Below are positions 50,996 to 61,035 of a stretch of 64,000 nucleotides of DNA, in pieces. The position numbers were made by a program, and so were the translations under genes. Location of the stretch: positions 1,488,001 through 1,552,000 of the forward strand of contig NZ_CP043476.1 in assembly GCF_009769165.1 (NCBI RefSeq). The letters are read 5' to 3'. Below the pieces are notes generated by a model. It made no database searches. It was not told the DNA's origin and saw only the letters and a program-made list of their open reading frames with translations. The DNA is from Xanthomonas hyacinthi. GTDB taxonomy: Bacteria; Pseudomonadota; Gammaproteobacteria; Xanthomonadales; Xanthomonadaceae. Numbering within the stretch: position 1 is the stretch's first letter; each line of letters opens with the position of its first letter.

Positions 50996-51910
50996 ATGTC
51001 CCTGCCGTTGTCGAGTGCCCGCCTGCACAAACACCTGGAACGCCTGCAGCAGAGCCTGCCGGCGGCGCTGCTGCGGCGTTTCGTCGAGATCGACGTGATG
51101 ACCCAGGCGGCCTCGCTGTCGTTCTACGCCCTGCTGTCGCTGGCGCCGCTGCTGGTGTTGCTGCTGTGGCTGACCGCCTCGCTGTACCCGCAGGCGCAGC
51201 AGGCCTTCATCGAACAGATCGGGCAGCTGGCCGGGCATGGCGCGCGCGAAGTGGCGCAGACCATCATCGACAACGCCAAGAACCAGCCCAACGTCGGCTC
51301 GCTGGCCGGGCTGTGGAGCACGCTGCTGCTGTTCGTCGGCGCCACCGCGGTGTTCGCGCAGCTGCAGAACGCGCTGAACCTGATCTTCCGCACCGACAAG
51401 CAGCGCCTGGAAGGCATCGTGGCATGGCTGAAAAAGCGCGTGTTCTCCTTCGGCGTGGTGCTGGGGCTTGGCTTTCTGCTGCTGATCTCGATGATCCTGA
51501 CCACGGTGGTGCAAGTGCTGTTCGCGCGCCTGCCCTCGCTGCTGCCGGCAGTGGGCTACGCCTCCACGCTGGCGATCTACATCCTGGCCTTCGCCGTGCT
51601 CTACCACTACCTGCCGGACCGGCGCGTGGAATGGCGCCAGGCGTTCATCGGCGGCGCCATCACCGCCTGCCTGTTCGTGGCCGGCCGCTATGCGATCGGC
51701 GCATACATCGCCACCGCCGCGCCGGGCAGCGCCTACGGCTCGATGGGCGCGCTGGTGATCCTGCTGGTGTGGATCTACTACGCCACCGTGGTGTTCTTCG
51801 TCGGCGCGCTGATCACCGCGGTGATCGACGAACGCCTGCGCTCGCGGCGCACGCTCGCCGCGGCCGGGATCGACGCCAGCGCGATCACCGCGATTCCGCC
51901 GCAGCTGTAG
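50996..51910 (+). CDS. yihY: YihY/BrkB-family inner-membrane protein
   Basis: 304 aa with six hydrophobic helices; family signature QAASLSFYALLSLAPLLVLLL at residues 36-56, a second motif SLAGLWSTLLLFVGATAVFAQL, and AYGSMGALVILLVWIYYA near residue 250. Once annotated as ribonuclease BN, but now regarded as a membrane protein of unknown transport-like role. Same strand between yqeY and dnaG. Confidence 0.9.
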   Translation: MSLPLSSARLHKHLERLQQSLPAALLRRFVEIDVMTQAASLSFYALLSLAPLLVLLLWLTASLYPQAQQAFIEQIGQLAGHGAREVAQTIIDNAKNQPNVGSLAGLWSTLLLFVGATAVFAQLQNALNLIFRTDKQRLEGIVAWLKKRVFSFGVVLGLGFLLLISMILTTVVQVLFARLPSLLPAVGYASTLAIYILAFAVLYHYLPDRRVEWRQAFIGGAITACLFVAGRYAIGAYIATAAPGSAYGSMGALVILLVWIYYATVVFFVGALITAVIDERLRSRRTLAAAGIDASAITAIPPQL

Positions 51911-51977
51911 CACCGCAACGCCAGGGTTTGCGGCCCGATCCGTGGCGGCGGCGCGGACGCATGGCATCCTATCGCCC

Positions 51978-53714
51978 ATGGCCCGCATCCCCGACGCGTT
52001 CATCGACGACCTGCTCGCCCGCACCGACATCGTCGAGGTGGTCGGCACGCGCGTGCCGCTGAAGCGCCAGGGCAAGGAATACGCGGCGCGCTGCCCGTTC
52101 CACGACGAGCGTTCGGCCTCGTTCACGGTGTCGCCGACCAAGCAGTTCTACCACTGCTTCGGCTGCGGCGCGCACGGCACCGCGATCAGCTTCCTGATGA
52201 ATTACGACCGCCTCGAGTTCCTCGACGCGGTCGACGAGCTGGCCAAGCGCGCCGGCATGGAAGTGCCGCGCGACGCGCAGCAGCGCGGCGCCGCGCAGGC
52301 CGCCGGCGACGACCATCGCGACCTGTATTCGGCGCTGGACGCGGCGGCGAAGTTCTTCCAGCGCCAGCTCGAGTCCAGCGACAAGGCGCGCGGCTACCTC
52401 GACGGCCGCGGCGTGGACGCGGACAACCGCGCGCGCTTCCAGATCGGCTACGCGCCGGACGGCTACAGCGCGCTGAAGGACGCGCTGGGCACCGACGAGC
52501 GCCGCCACAAGCTGCTCGAGCGCGCCGGGCTGTTCTCCAAGAACGAGCGCGGCCACGTCTACGACAAGTTCCGCGACCGGGTCATGTTCCCGATCTTCGA
52601 CCGCCGCGGCCGGGTCATCGCCTTCGGCGGCCGGGTCATGGACAAGGACGACGGCCCCAAGTACCTGAACTCGCCGGAGACCGCGCTGTTCCACAAGGGC
52701 CGCGAGCTGTACGGCCTGTGGCAGGTGCGCCAGGCCAACCAGAAGATCGAGCGGCTGATCGTCGTCGAGGGCTACATGGACGTGGTCTCGCTGTTCCAGT
52801 TCGGCGTCACCCAGGCGGTGGCGACGCTGGGCACCGCGACCACCTCCGAGCACGCCGAGCTGCTGTTCCGCAATGCGCCGGACGTGTTCTTCTGCTTCGA
52901 CGGCGACGCCGCCGGCCGCCGCGCCGGCTGGAAGGCGCTGGAATCGGTGCTGCCGCGGATGAAGGACGGGCGCCAGGCGTTCTTCCTGTTCCTGCCCGAC
53001 GGCGAGGACCCGGACAGCATCGTGCGCAAGGAAGGCGCCGACGGTTTCGCCGCGCGCCTGCAGCAGGCCACGCCGCTGTCGCAGTTCTTCTTCGACGAGC
53101 TGTCGCGCGAGGTCAACCTGGCCACGCTCGACGGCAAGGCGCGGCTGGCCGAGCGCGCACGGCCGATGCTGGCGCAGATCCCCGATGGCGCCTTCGGCGA
53201 CCTGATGCGCCAGCGCCTGGCCGAGATCACCGGCATCGGCGGCCCCGCGCCCGCCGCCGCACAGCTGGCCAAGCCGCCGCCGCGCGCGGCACGGCCGACG
53301 CAAAAGCGCAGCCTGGTGCGCGAGGCGATCGTGCGCCTGCTGCATACGCCCTCGCTGGCGCTGGACCTGCCCCCGCCCTACCCGTTCGCCGGCCTGCGCC
53401 TGCCCGGCATCGAACTGATGCTCGAGCTGCTGCAGATCGTGCACACGCGCCCGGACATCTCCACCGGCGCCCTGCTAGAGCACTTCCACGAACGCGAGGA
53501 ACTGCCCGCGCTGCAGAAGCTGGCGGTGCAGGAGATTCCCGGCGAGACCGCCAGCTGGCGCCAGGAACTGCACGACGTGGTGGTGCAGTTGGAGCGGCAG
53601 ACCCTGCAGCAGCGACTGGAGGAACTGCAGGCCAAGCAGCGCGCGCAGGGCCTGGACGAAACCGACAAGTACGAACTGCGCGAGCTGCTGCGGCTGCGCC
53701 CCGGTGCGCGCTGA
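51978..53714 (+). CDS. dnaG: DNA primase
   Basis: 578 aa, standard. CHC2 zinc finger (CPFHDERSASFTVSPTKQFY, HCFGCGAHG; C40, H43, C61, C64 region), RNA-polymerase domain with RVMFPIFDRRGRVIAFGGR, and the Toprim metal site IVVEGYMDV and FCFDGDAAGRRA; C-terminal helicase-binding domain from about residue 430. Makes RNA primers at the fork. Follows yihY; rpoD, the usual next gene of this group, is not adjacent here, where a BASS transporter follows. Confidence 0.98.
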   Translation: MARIPDAFIDDLLARTDIVEVVGTRVPLKRQGKEYAARCPFHDERSASFTVSPTKQFYHCFGCGAHGTAISFLMNYDRLEFLDAVDELAKRAGMEVPRDAQQRGAAQAAGDDHRDLYSALDAAAKFFQRQLESSDKARGYLDGRGVDADNRARFQIGYAPDGYSALKDALGTDERRHKLLERAGLFSKNERGHVYDKFRDRVMFPIFDRRGRVIAFGGRVMDKDDGPKYLNSPETALFHKGRELYGLWQVRQANQKIERLIVVEGYMDVVSLFQFGVTQAVATLGTATTSEHAELLFRNAPDVFFCFDGDAAGRRAGWKALESVLPRMKDGRQAFFLFLPDGEDPDSIVRKEGADGFAARLQQATPLSQFFFDELSREVNLATLDGKARLAERARPMLAQIPDGAFGDLMRQRLAEITGIGGPAPAAAQLAKPPPRAARPTQKRSLVREAIVRLLHTPSLALDLPPPYPFAGLRLPGIELMLELLQIVHTRPDISTGALLEHFHEREELPALQKLAVQEIPGETASWRQELHDVVVQLERQTLQQRLEELQAKQRAQGLDETDKYELRELLRLRPGAR

Positions 53715-54011
53715 CGTGATGCGCCTGCCTGCGACCAGGATGCGTGCCGTGCCGGCGCGGCTTGCGTGCATGGACGACCGGCACCGGGCGCGGCGTGCGG
53801 CGCATGCGATCCGCAGCGCGCTCGCGCGCTCGCACGCGGCCCTCGCCGCCGTCCGTGGTCTACGATGGCCTACACGCGGCGCAACCGCGTCCTGCGCTAT
53901 CGCCGCGGTCGCGCGCCATCCGCACGACGGCGTAGTTCGGCACGCAGCATCGCCATCGCACTTCCCGCGCCGCCGCTGCCGGCGGCCCCCTTCGCCGAGA
54001 TTCCCTCCCCG

Positions 54012-54995
54012 ATGAGCCTGCTGAAAAAACTCCGCATCGAACCGTTCACCCTGGCCCTGCTCGGCACCGTGCTGCTGGCCTCGCTGCTGCCGGTGCGCGG
54101 GCAGGCCGCGGCGATCATGGACGCCGTCACCGACATCGCCATCGCCGCGCTGTTCTTCCTGCACGGCGCGCGCCTGTCGCGCGAGGCAATCGTCGCCGGC
54201 GCGCTGCACTGGCGCCTGCACCTGACCATCCTCGCCGCCACCTTCGTGCTGTTCCCGCTGCTGGGACTGCTGCTCAAGCCGCTGTCGCACTGGCTGCTGA
54301 CCCCGGAGCTGTATATCGGCGTGCTGTTCCTGTGCACGCTGCCGTCTACCGTGCAGTCGTCGATCGCGTTCACCTCGATGGCCGGCGGCAACGTGCCGGC
54401 GGCGGTGTGCAGCGCCTCGCTGTCGAGCCTGCTCGGGGTGTTCCTGACGCCGCTGCTGATGGGCCTGCTGGCCGGCGCGCAAAGCGCGATGGCCAACCCG
54501 CTGGAGGCGATGGGCAAGATCATGCTGCAGCTGCTGGTGCCGTTCGTGGCCGGCCACCTGCTGCGGCCCTGGGTCGGCGCCTGGGTCGAACGGCGCCGCG
54601 CGGTGCTGCGCTACACCGACCAGGGGGTGATCCTGCTGGTGGTGTACACCGCCTTCAGTGCCGCGGTGATCGAAGGCCTGTGGCGCAAGACGCCGTTGCC
54701 GGCACTGCTCGGCGTGGCGCTGGTGGCCGCGCTGCTGCTGGCGCTGGCGATGGCGCTGATCACCTTCGCCGCGCGGCGGCTGGGCTTCGGCCGCCACGAC
54801 GAGATCCCGATCGTGTTCTGCGGCTCGAAGAAGAGCCTGGCCACCGGCGTGCCGATGGCCAAGGTGCTGTTCGCCAGCGGCAGCCTGGGCGCGATCGTGC
54901 TGCCGGTGATGATCTACCACCAGATCCAGCTGATCGTCTGCGCCTTCGTCGCGCAGCGCTATGCGCGCGACGGCCGGGCCGCGCAGCGCGGCTAA
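54012..54995 (+). CDS. bile acid:sodium symporter family transporter (YfeH-like)
   Basis: 327 aa, about 9-10 helices. Begins MSLLKKLRIEPFTLALLGTVLLAS; motifs ALFFLHGARLSREA, CTLPSTVQSSIAFTSMAGGN (the crossover-region PSTVxS type) and VFCGSKKSLATGVPMAKVLF near residue 270. This is the SBF/YfeH subgroup with a sodium-coupled fold; natural substrate unknown. No signal peptide. Same strand after dnaG with a 297-nt gap lacking a recognisable gene. Confidence 0.9.
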   Translation: MSLLKKLRIEPFTLALLGTVLLASLLPVRGQAAAIMDAVTDIAIAALFFLHGARLSREAIVAGALHWRLHLTILAATFVLFPLLGLLLKPLSHWLLTPELYIGVLFLCTLPSTVQSSIAFTSMAGGNVPAAVCSASLSSLLGVFLTPLLMGLLAGAQSAMANPLEAMGKIMLQLLVPFVAGHLLRPWVGAWVERRRAVLRYTDQGVILLVVYTAFSAAVIEGLWRKTPLPALLGVALVAALLLALAMALITFAARRLGFGRHDEIPIVFCGSKKSLATGVPMAKVLFASGSLGAIVLPVMIYHQIQLIVCAFVAQRYARDGRAAQRG

Positions 54996-55242
54996 GCACG
55001 GTGCGCCGGGCAGCGATGCATCGGCTTGCGCGCTGGCGAAACCGGAAGACTGCGCAATGCAGGCCGCGCCGTCGCCAGCGCCCGCACGGCGCCGCGCGCT
55101 GCTGCTGAATCGCGGCATATGCAGATGCGCAACCGGCATGTCCGCCAGGTCCCCGCGGCGCCAGCCGCTGGGTACAGTGCGCGATTGGTGCCATGGCCTG
55201 CACGGCGTGCGCCGCCGCCCCTCTCCACCCGGTGACCGACGT

Positions 55243-56829
55243 ATGCGCCGCACGCTCCGCCTTTCCGTGATGAGGTCCGCCAGCCTGGCCGCAGCGCTGG
55301 CGCTGGGCGGCTGCGACAAGCCGCCCGCTCCCGCCAAGCCGCAGGCCGCCACATCGGCCAAGGCGCCCGACAGCGCCGGCATCGCCTGGCGCGAGGGCGA
55401 CGTCGACGATGCCTTCGCCGAAGCGCGCGAGCAGAACAAGCCGGTGCTGCTGTACTGGGGCGCGGCCTGGTGCCCGCCGTGCAACCGGCTCAAGGCCACC
55501 CTGTTCAAGGACCCGGCCTTCATCGCCCGCACCCGCGCCTTCGTCGCGGTGCACCTGGACGGCGATTCGCAAGGCGCGCAGGCCTGGGGCGAACGCTTCG
55601 GGATCAAGGGCTATCCGACCATCATCGTGCTGCGCCCGGACCGCAGCGAGGTCACCCGCCTGGCCGGCGACAGCGACACCGCGCGCCTGGCCGAGGCCTT
55701 GCGCGTGGCCGCGACCCGCACCACCAGCTCGGCGCAGTTGCTGCAGAAGGCGCTGCACGCACCGGCCACGCTCGACGCCGACGACTGGACCCTGCTCGGC
55801 GAGTACGGTTGGGCGGTGGACGCCAACCAGCTGATCAAGCCGGAGCAGGCCGCCGGCGTGCTCGCGCAGCTGGCCGCCGCCGCGCCGCAACCGGCGCTGC
55901 AACGCCGCTTCGCGCTGCTGGCGCTGGCCGCGCAGGATCCGGACAAGGCCGGCGTGGCGGACGCCAAGCGCCGCGCCGCCGATCGCAGCCTGCTGCAGGC
56001 GGTGCTGGCCGATCCGGCCGAAGTCCGCGCCAACCGCAGCACGCTGACCTATTCCGCCCGCGAACTGGTGCAGGCCGCGGCCGCCGATGCCAGCGAGCGG
56101 ACCACATTGTCCAACGCGCTGACCGGCGCGCTGGACCGGGTCTATGCCGACAGCAGCCTGCCGATCAGCGATCGTCTGGATACCGCGTACGCCGACATCC
56201 AGCTGGCGCGGCTGGCGCAGGGCCAGCCGGCCGACCCGGGCGATACGCCGCATCCGCCGCTGCCGGCCGCGGTGGTCGCCAAGGTGCAGCAACGCGTGCA
56301 GTGGGCCGAGCAGGCGGCCAAGACCGACTACGAACGCCAGTCCACGATCAGCACCGCCGCCGGCCTGCTCGACGACGCCGGCGACCGCACCGGCGCCGAA
56401 CAGCTGCTGCTGGCCGAACTGGGGCACAGCAAGACGCCGTACTACTACATGCCGGAACTGGCCGGCCTGGCCGAGGCGCGCGGCGACAAGCAGACCGCGC
56501 TGTACTGGCTGAAGAAGGCCTACGAGAGCGCCGAAGGCCCCGCCACCCGGGTGCAGTGGGGCGTGCTCTACGTCGATGGCCTGATCCGGCTGCAGCCGGA
56601 CAATGCGGCCGCGATCGAGGCCGCGGCCGGCCAGGTCGTCGCCGAACTGGCCGCACAGCCCGGCGGCTACCACCAGCGCACCCGGCAGCGCTTCGACACG
56701 CTGGCCAAGACCCTGCAAGGTTGGAGCAAGGGCCATGGCGGCAGCGCGGTGCTCGCGCGGCTGCAGCACAAGATGCAGGAAAGCTGCGGCAGCCAGGACC
56801 GCGACAGCTGCCAGCACTGGCTGAGCTGA
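55243..56829 (+). CDS. thioredoxin-domain lipoprotein with helical repeats
   Basis: 528 aa. Lipoprotein signal ending LALGGC (lipobox), then a thioredoxin fold at about residues 45-150 with the redox motif WGAAWCPPCNRLK and the cis-Pro in GIKGYPTIIVL. The C-terminal ~350 residues are all-helical, TPR-like (LLLAELGHSKTPYYYMPELA, ALYWLKKAYESAEG). A periplasmic, membrane-anchored thiol protein that may reduce or isomerise a client bound by the helical domain. Start at 55243; a second ATG at 55270 (MRSASLAAALALGGC) also gives a valid lipoprotein signal. Confidence 0.88.
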   Translation: MRRTLRLSVMRSASLAAALALGGCDKPPAPAKPQAATSAKAPDSAGIAWREGDVDDAFAEAREQNKPVLLYWGAAWCPPCNRLKATLFKDPAFIARTRAFVAVHLDGDSQGAQAWGERFGIKGYPTIIVLRPDRSEVTRLAGDSDTARLAEALRVAATRTTSSAQLLQKALHAPATLDADDWTLLGEYGWAVDANQLIKPEQAAGVLAQLAAAAPQPALQRRFALLALAAQDPDKAGVADAKRRAADRSLLQAVLADPAEVRANRSTLTYSARELVQAAAADASERTTLSNALTGALDRVYADSSLPISDRLDTAYADIQLARLAQGQPADPGDTPHPPLPAAVVAKVQQRVQWAEQAAKTDYERQSTISTAAGLLDDAGDRTGAEQLLLAELGHSKTPYYYMPELAGLAEARGDKQTALYWLKKAYESAEGPATRVQWGVLYVDGLIRLQPDNAAAIEAAAGQVVAELAAQPGGYHQRTRQRFDTLAKTLQGWSKGHGGSAVLARLQHKMQESCGSQDRDSCQHWLS

Positions 56830-57254
56830 GCGACGATCCGAAGCAGGAAAACCTGCGGCTATGCCAGCCCCAGCTAGTCGCCGCCGCCAGGTCGACCGCT
56901 TCGCTCGTCGCGACTGATGGGTCGAGGCCGCCGGAGTCGCTCCAGCAGGAACTTGCGACCAGCTTGCTGGGTGCACTGTAGGAGGGACTCTGGGTGGCCT
57001 TGGGCCATCAGTCCCGACAGGTTCCGAAGCCGGATAGCTGGACCACTCCGCTCGTCGCGGTTGAAACCGCTCCTACAACAGGGCAGATCCATGACTTCGT
57101 TCATCGCGAATGAAGTCGCTCGCACACAGGACTTGCGACCGGCTTGCCGGGTGCACTGTAGGAGGGGCTTCAGCCCCGACGGCATCCGCAGCCAGCCAGT
57201 CGCCGGCTGCGCACATCACCGCCGCAGCCGCTGCATACAGACTCCCCGGGCCGC
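56830..57254. other. 425-nt region of degenerate REP elements
   Basis: No gene. Contains REP-like units at 56978-57018 (split by an insert), 57053-57076 (degenerate) and 57158-57180, and a direct repeat of about 37 nt (CTTGCGACCAGCTTGCTGGG at 56952 and a near copy at 57132). Repeated short motifs of the CGCTCGTCGCG type at 56897 and 57050. Confidence 0.7.
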
Positions 57255-58154
57255 TCAGCCCGGCAGCAGCCAGTGATCCACCAGCAGGAACGCGAACAGC
57301 GCCATCAGGTACACGATCGAATAGCCGAACATGCGCATCGAGAACATCTCGTCCGGCGGATCGAGCATGCGCCAGGCGTACCAGACGAACACCGCGTCGA
57401 GCACCAGCGTGCCGCCGAGATAGAACACGCCGCTCATGCCCACCGCCGCCGGCAGCAGCGTCGCCACCACCAGCAGCAGCGTGTACACCAGGATCTGCTT
57501 GCGCGTATGCGCCACGCCGTGGGTGACCGGCAGCATCGGCACCGACGCCTTGGCGTAGTCGGCGCGGCGGAAGATCGCCAGCGCCCAGAAGTGCGGCGGC
57601 GTCCACACGAAGATGATCAGCACCAGCAGCGAGGCGTAGGCCCAGTCCCACTGGCCCTGCATGCCGGTGATCGCGGCCCAGCCGAGCAGCGGCGGCGCGG
57701 CGCCGGCTAGGCCGCCGATGACGATGTTCTGCGGCGTGGTGCGCTTGAGGAACACGGTGTAGATCACCGCATAGCCGATCAGCGAGGCGAAGGTCAGCAC
57801 CGCGGTGATGGTGTTGACCCAGATCACCAGGATCGCCATCGACAGCGCGGTCAGCAGCGTGGCGAACAGCAGCACCTGCCACGGCAGCACCTTGCCCACC
57901 ACCAGCGGCCGCCACGAGGTGCGCGCCATCTGCGCGTCGATGCGCGCGTCCAGCAACTGGTTGATCGCCGCCGCGGCCGACGCCGCCAGCCAGATGCCGA
58001 AGAAGCCGATCAAGCCAGTGCGCACCTGCGCCCTGGTCGGCACGCCGGGAACCGCCAGGCACATGCCGACCAGCGCGGTGAACACGATCAGCGCCACCAC
58101 CTTGGGCTTGGTCAGATCCCAATAGTCGCGCCAATGCATGCCCTTGGCGCTCAT
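57255..58154 (-). CDS. ctaB: protohaem IX farnesyltransferase
   Basis: 299 aa UbiA-family integral membrane prenyltransferase (CyoE/CtaB), adding farnesyl to haem b to make haem o. Aspartate motif [20 protein letters not shown] near residue 70 and second motif [32 protein letters not shown] conserved loop. Start overlaps the stop of ctaA by 4 nt. Last gene of the oxidase-assembly operon. Confidence 0.96.
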   Translation of the reverse strand: MSAKGMHWRDYWDLTKPKVVALIVFTALVGMCLAVPGVPTRAQVRTGLIGFFGIWLAASAAAAINQLLDARIDAQMARTSWRPLVVGKVLPWQVLLFATLLTALSMAILVIWVNTITAVLTFASLIGYAVIYTVFLKRTTPQNIVIGGLAGAAPPLLGWAAITGMQGQWDWAYASLLVLIIFVWTPPHFWALAIFRRADYAKASVPMLPVTHGVAHTRKQILVYTLLLVVATLLPAAVGMSGVFYLGGTLVLDAVFVWYAWRMLDPPDEMFSMRMFGYSIVYLMALFAFLLVDHWLLPG

Positions 58155-59314
58155 TGCGGCGCCCGCAGCCGCGCCAGCAGCGACACCAGCACGAACAGCA
58201 GCGCCACCGCGCCGGCGTTGTGCAGCACCGCCACCGGCAGCGGCAGCGCCAGCTTGACGTTGAGGATGCCCAGGCTGACCTGCGCCAGCAGCAGCAGCGC
58301 CAGCGCCGCCGCCCAGCCGCGCATGCCCGGCGAGCGGCTCAGCCGCCAGCCCAGCCACAGCAGATAGGCCGCCACCAGCAGCGCCATCATCCGGTGCGCC
58401 ATCTGGATCGCGATGCGCGCCGCGCCGTCGAGCACGCCGCCTTCGTAGTCCACGCCGATGCCGCGCCACAGGGTGAAGCCTGCGCGGAAATCGTGCGGCG
58501 GCCACCACTGGCTGACGCAGCGCGGGAAGTTGTCGGCCGACCAGCTGCCGCCGCCGCAGGCCAGCGCCGCGTAGTTGGCGCTGACCCAGCCGCCGAGCGC
58601 GATCTGCAGCGCCAGCAGCGCCACGCCGAGGCGCAGCAGCCACTTCAGCCGCGCCGCATCGGCCAGGGTGATCGGCAGGTGGGTGGCGCGCCAGGCCATC
58701 CACACCAGCAGCGAGAACATCAACAGGCCGCCGAGCAGATGCCCCATCACCACGATCGGCTTGAGCAGCAGGGTCACCGTCCACATGCCGAGCAGCGCCT
58801 GGAAGATCACCACCGCCAGGGTCAGCACCGCCGCGCGCGCCAGGTCGCTATTGGACCAGCGCAGCGCCGCCAGCAACAGGATCGCTTCGCCGGCAGCGGC
58901 CAGCGCCATCGCCAGCGATGGCCAGCCGGACATGTACAGCGGGATCGACAGCGCCACCAGCAGCGCGGCGCCGACGATCTGGGCGATGCCCAGGCGCCGC
59001 CGGCGCGCGGCCAGCAGCGACAGCACCAGCACTTCCACGCCCAGCGCCCCGGCCAGGAAGCGGTGCACCTGCTCGCGCCAGGCCTTGTGCGTCTCCAGCG
59101 GGCGGATCTTGCTGGCCGCATGCGTGTTGGCCTCGTCGCTGGTCTGTGGCCAGGTCACCCGGCCATAGCAGGTCGGCCAGTCCGGGCAGCTCATGCCCGC
59201 ATCGGACAGGCGCACGAACGAACCGAACATGATCGTGCTGGCGGTGAACAGCGCCGCCAGCCAGGCCATGCGGTGGAAGTGCCGAAACAGCGCCGGCGGC
59301 GCGAACAGGTTCAT
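58151..59314 (-). CDS. ctaA: haem A synthase
   Basis: 387 aa COX15/CtaA-type enzyme with eight helices that oxidises haem o to haem a. Conserved [11 protein letters not shown] near residues 41-51; haem-ligand histidines in [34 protein letters not shown] and VLHNAGAV. Four-nt overlap with ctaB. Supplies haem a to the ctaD product encoded at 62.6 kb. Confidence 0.95.
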   Translation of the reverse strand: MNLFAPPALFRHFHRMAWLAALFTASTIMFGSFVRLSDAGMSCPDWPTCYGRVTWPQTSDEANTHAASKIRPLETHKAWREQVHRFLAGALGVEVLVLSLLAARRRRLGIAQIVGAALLVALSIPLYMSGWPSLAMALAAAGEAILLLAALRWSNSDLARAAVLTLAVVIFQALLGMWTVTLLLKPIVVMGHLLGGLLMFSLLVWMAWRATHLPITLADAARLKWLLRLGVALLALQIALGGWVSANYAALACGGGSWSADNFPRCVSQWWPPHDFRAGFTLWRGIGVDYEGGVLDGAARIAIQMAHRMMALLVAAYLLWLGWRLSRSPGMRGWAAALALLLLAQVSLGILNVKLALPLPVAVLHNAGAVALLFVLVSLLARLRAPQ

Positions 59315-59325
59315 AGGGGGACGAC

Positions 59326-59901
59326 TCACAGGAGTTTCAGCAGCTTCGACACATCCGCGCGCAGCCCGGCCGGGTCGAAGCCCGGCGCGTAGCGCAGCAC
59401 CACGAAGCCGTTCGGATCGATCACATAGACCGGCACCCCGGCCGCATCGTGCACGCGCGGCAGGCCGGCCAGCAGCGCCGCGTCGGCGCGCAGCACGCGC
59501 AGCTGCGGCAGCGCGCGCAGCGTCGGCGGCGGCGCGCCGATCCACAGGATCTGCACGTGGTCGGCATCGTGGCCGAACAGCTGCCAGACCTTGTCCAGAT
59601 CGCGTGCCAACGCCTCGCAGGCGCTGCCGCAGTCGCGCGGCGGCGCCAGCGCGATACGCCACAGCCGCTGCTGCGGCTGCCAGGCGTAGACGCGGCCGTC
59701 CTCGAGCCGCGGCTGCAGCGCGCGCAGATCGGCCGGCGGCTGCAGCAACTCGCCGTGATTGCGGTTGCCGGGCGGTTGCCAGCCGGAAAAACGCAGCGCA
59801 CCGGCGACCAGCATCGAGCCGAAGAACAGGGCGAACAGCGCGATCAACGTCCAGCGGCCGCGCGCGGTCGCCTGGCGTGGAGCCGAGGGGGAGGCATTCA
59901 T
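59326..59901 (-). CDS. SCO-like oxidase assembly protein
   Basis: 191 aa: one N-terminal membrane helix (WTLIALFALFFGSMLVAGAL, residues 17-37) and a degenerate thioredoxin-like periplasmic domain. DCGSACEALARDLDKVW retains the CxxxC spacing of SCO1/SenC copper chaperones, and VPVYVIDPNGFVVLRYAPGF matches the SCO C-terminal strand. Between ctaA and surf1, 11 nt from ctaA. Probably delivers copper to cytochrome c oxidase; weaker match than a standard SCO protein. Confidence 0.75.
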   Translation of the reverse strand: MNASPSAPRQATARGRWTLIALFALFFGSMLVAGALRFSGWQPPGNRNHGELLQPPADLRALQPRLEDGRVYAWQPQQRLWRIALAPPRDCGSACEALARDLDKVWQLFGHDADHVQILWIGAPPPTLRALPQLRVLRADAALLAGLPRVHDAAGVPVYVIDPNGFVVLRYAPGFDPAGLRADVSKLLKLL

Positions 59902-59928
59902 GCCGGGGATTTTCTCATGCGCGCGCGC

Positions 59929-60687
59929 TCAGCGCCCGCCCCGCCCCTTGCGCGCGCGCCAGCTGAGCAGGCCCGCGGTGATCAGCACGGCCAGCGCCAG
60001 ACCGAACCATTGCACCGCGTAACCCAGGTGGCGCTCGGGCGGCAGCGTGTTCGGCAGCATGTCCAGGTCGCGCGGATAGCCCAGCGGCAGGGCCGGATCC
60101 AGGCGCAGCACCTGCGACAAAATGTCGCGGCGTCCCAGCGCCTGGCCGATCGCCGCCGGCTCGAGGCGCATCGCCAGCCACAGCTGCGGCGCCGGCGCGG
60201 CGACCAGCGCCGGCCCCAGCGCCAGCCCATGCGACGGCGCCGGCCCGAGCAGGCCGACCAGCGTGTACTGCCCCTGCAGCGGCACCGGCGTCGGCAGCGC
60301 GCGATCGGCCGGCAGCGGCAGCCAGCCCAGTTCCACCAGCAGCGGCGCGCGCGCGCCATCGGCCAGGAACGGCTGGTACATCTTGACCCCGCTGCGGCCC
60401 TCGCGCAGCTGGTTGTCGAGCAGGATCTGCCCGGGCAGGAAACGGCCACTGCCGTGCACCCAGGCCAGTTGCGCCGGCCGTCCGCCGCGCAGGGCAGCGG
60501 CCAGCGCCTGCGGGCGATCGCGGATGTGCGCGGCCTGCGCGAGCAGCGCCTGTTTCTCGTGCATGCGCAGCAATTGCCAGCGGCCGAGCGCGCAGAAACA
60601 CAGCGCCACCGCCAGCGCGACGCTCCAGCCCAGCCACAGCGGCAGGCGCGCGCGCGCAGCGACGCGCGAGGACGCGGCCAAGGTCAT
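59929..60687 (-). CDS. SURF1-family oxidase assembly protein
   Basis: 252 aa with two helices at residues 16-40 and about 222-242 and a periplasmic domain between, the SURF1/Shy1 layout. GRWQLLRMHEKQALLAQA and LLDNQLREGRSGVKMYQPF are family motifs; C-terminal HLGYAVQWFGLALAVLITAG. Helps haem a insertion into subunit I. In operon with the SCO-like gene, divergent from the 60718 gene. Confidence 0.92.
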   Translation of the reverse strand: MTLAASSRVAARARLPLWLGWSVALAVALCFCALGRWQLLRMHEKQALLAQAAHIRDRPQALAAALRGGRPAQLAWVHGSGRFLPGQILLDNQLREGRSGVKMYQPFLADGARAPLLVELGWLPLPADRALPTPVPLQGQYTLVGLLGPAPSHGLALGPALVAAPAPQLWLAMRLEPAAIGQALGRRDILSQVLRLDPALPLGYPRDLDMLPNTLPPERHLGYAVQWFGLALAVLITAGLLSWRARKGRGGR

Positions 60688-60717
60688 AATGCGGCGATAC
60701 CGTGCACCGAGACGCCC

Positions 60718-60936
60718 ATGAACGACTCGCTGAAAACCCTGCTGATCGTCGCGTTCCTGCTGGTCATTCTGTGGAACCTCGGCGCCGGCCTGTACTACCT
60801 GTTGGTGGACCGCGGCCAGAGCAAGCGCACGGTGAACGCGTTGACCTGGCGCATCGGCCTATCGGTGTGCCTGATCCTGCTGGTGATCCTGGGCATCTAC
60901 ACCGGCGTGATCAAGCCGCACGGGCTCGGCCGCTGA
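60718..60936 (+). CDS. DUF2909 twin-transmembrane protein
   Basis: 72 aa: two helices (TLLIVAFLLVILWNLGAGLY, and RIGLSVCLILLVILGIYTGV) joined by a basic loop VDRGQSKRTVNALTWR. Found in oxidase loci of gammaproteobacteria. On the opposite strand to its neighbours: divergent from surf1 (30 nt between starts) and convergent with ctaE, with the GGGAATGGGG repeat at its 3' end. Function unknown; probably assembly-related. Confidence 0.88.
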   Translation: MNDSLKTLLIVAFLLVILWNLGAGLYYLLVDRGQSKRTVNALTWRIGLSVCLILLVILGIYTGVIKPHGLGR

Positions 60937-60941
60937 GACGC

Positions 60942-61033
60942 CGGGAGTGGGGAATCGGGAATGGGGAATGGGGAATCGCAAGAGCAGCGCTCCTGCCTTT
61001 CCGATTCCCCATTCCCGGCTCCCCATTCCCAGC
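60942..61033. repeat. GGGAATGGGG-type inverted repeat, locus 3
   Basis: Left arm 60942-60979 (GGGAGTGGGGAATCGGGAAT...), right arm 61001-61033 (CGATTCCCCATTCCCGGCTC...). Between the convergent DUF2909 gene and ctaE, so in both 3' ends; may act as a bidirectional terminator or mRNA stabiliser. Confidence 0.85.
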
Positions 61034-61035
61034 TC

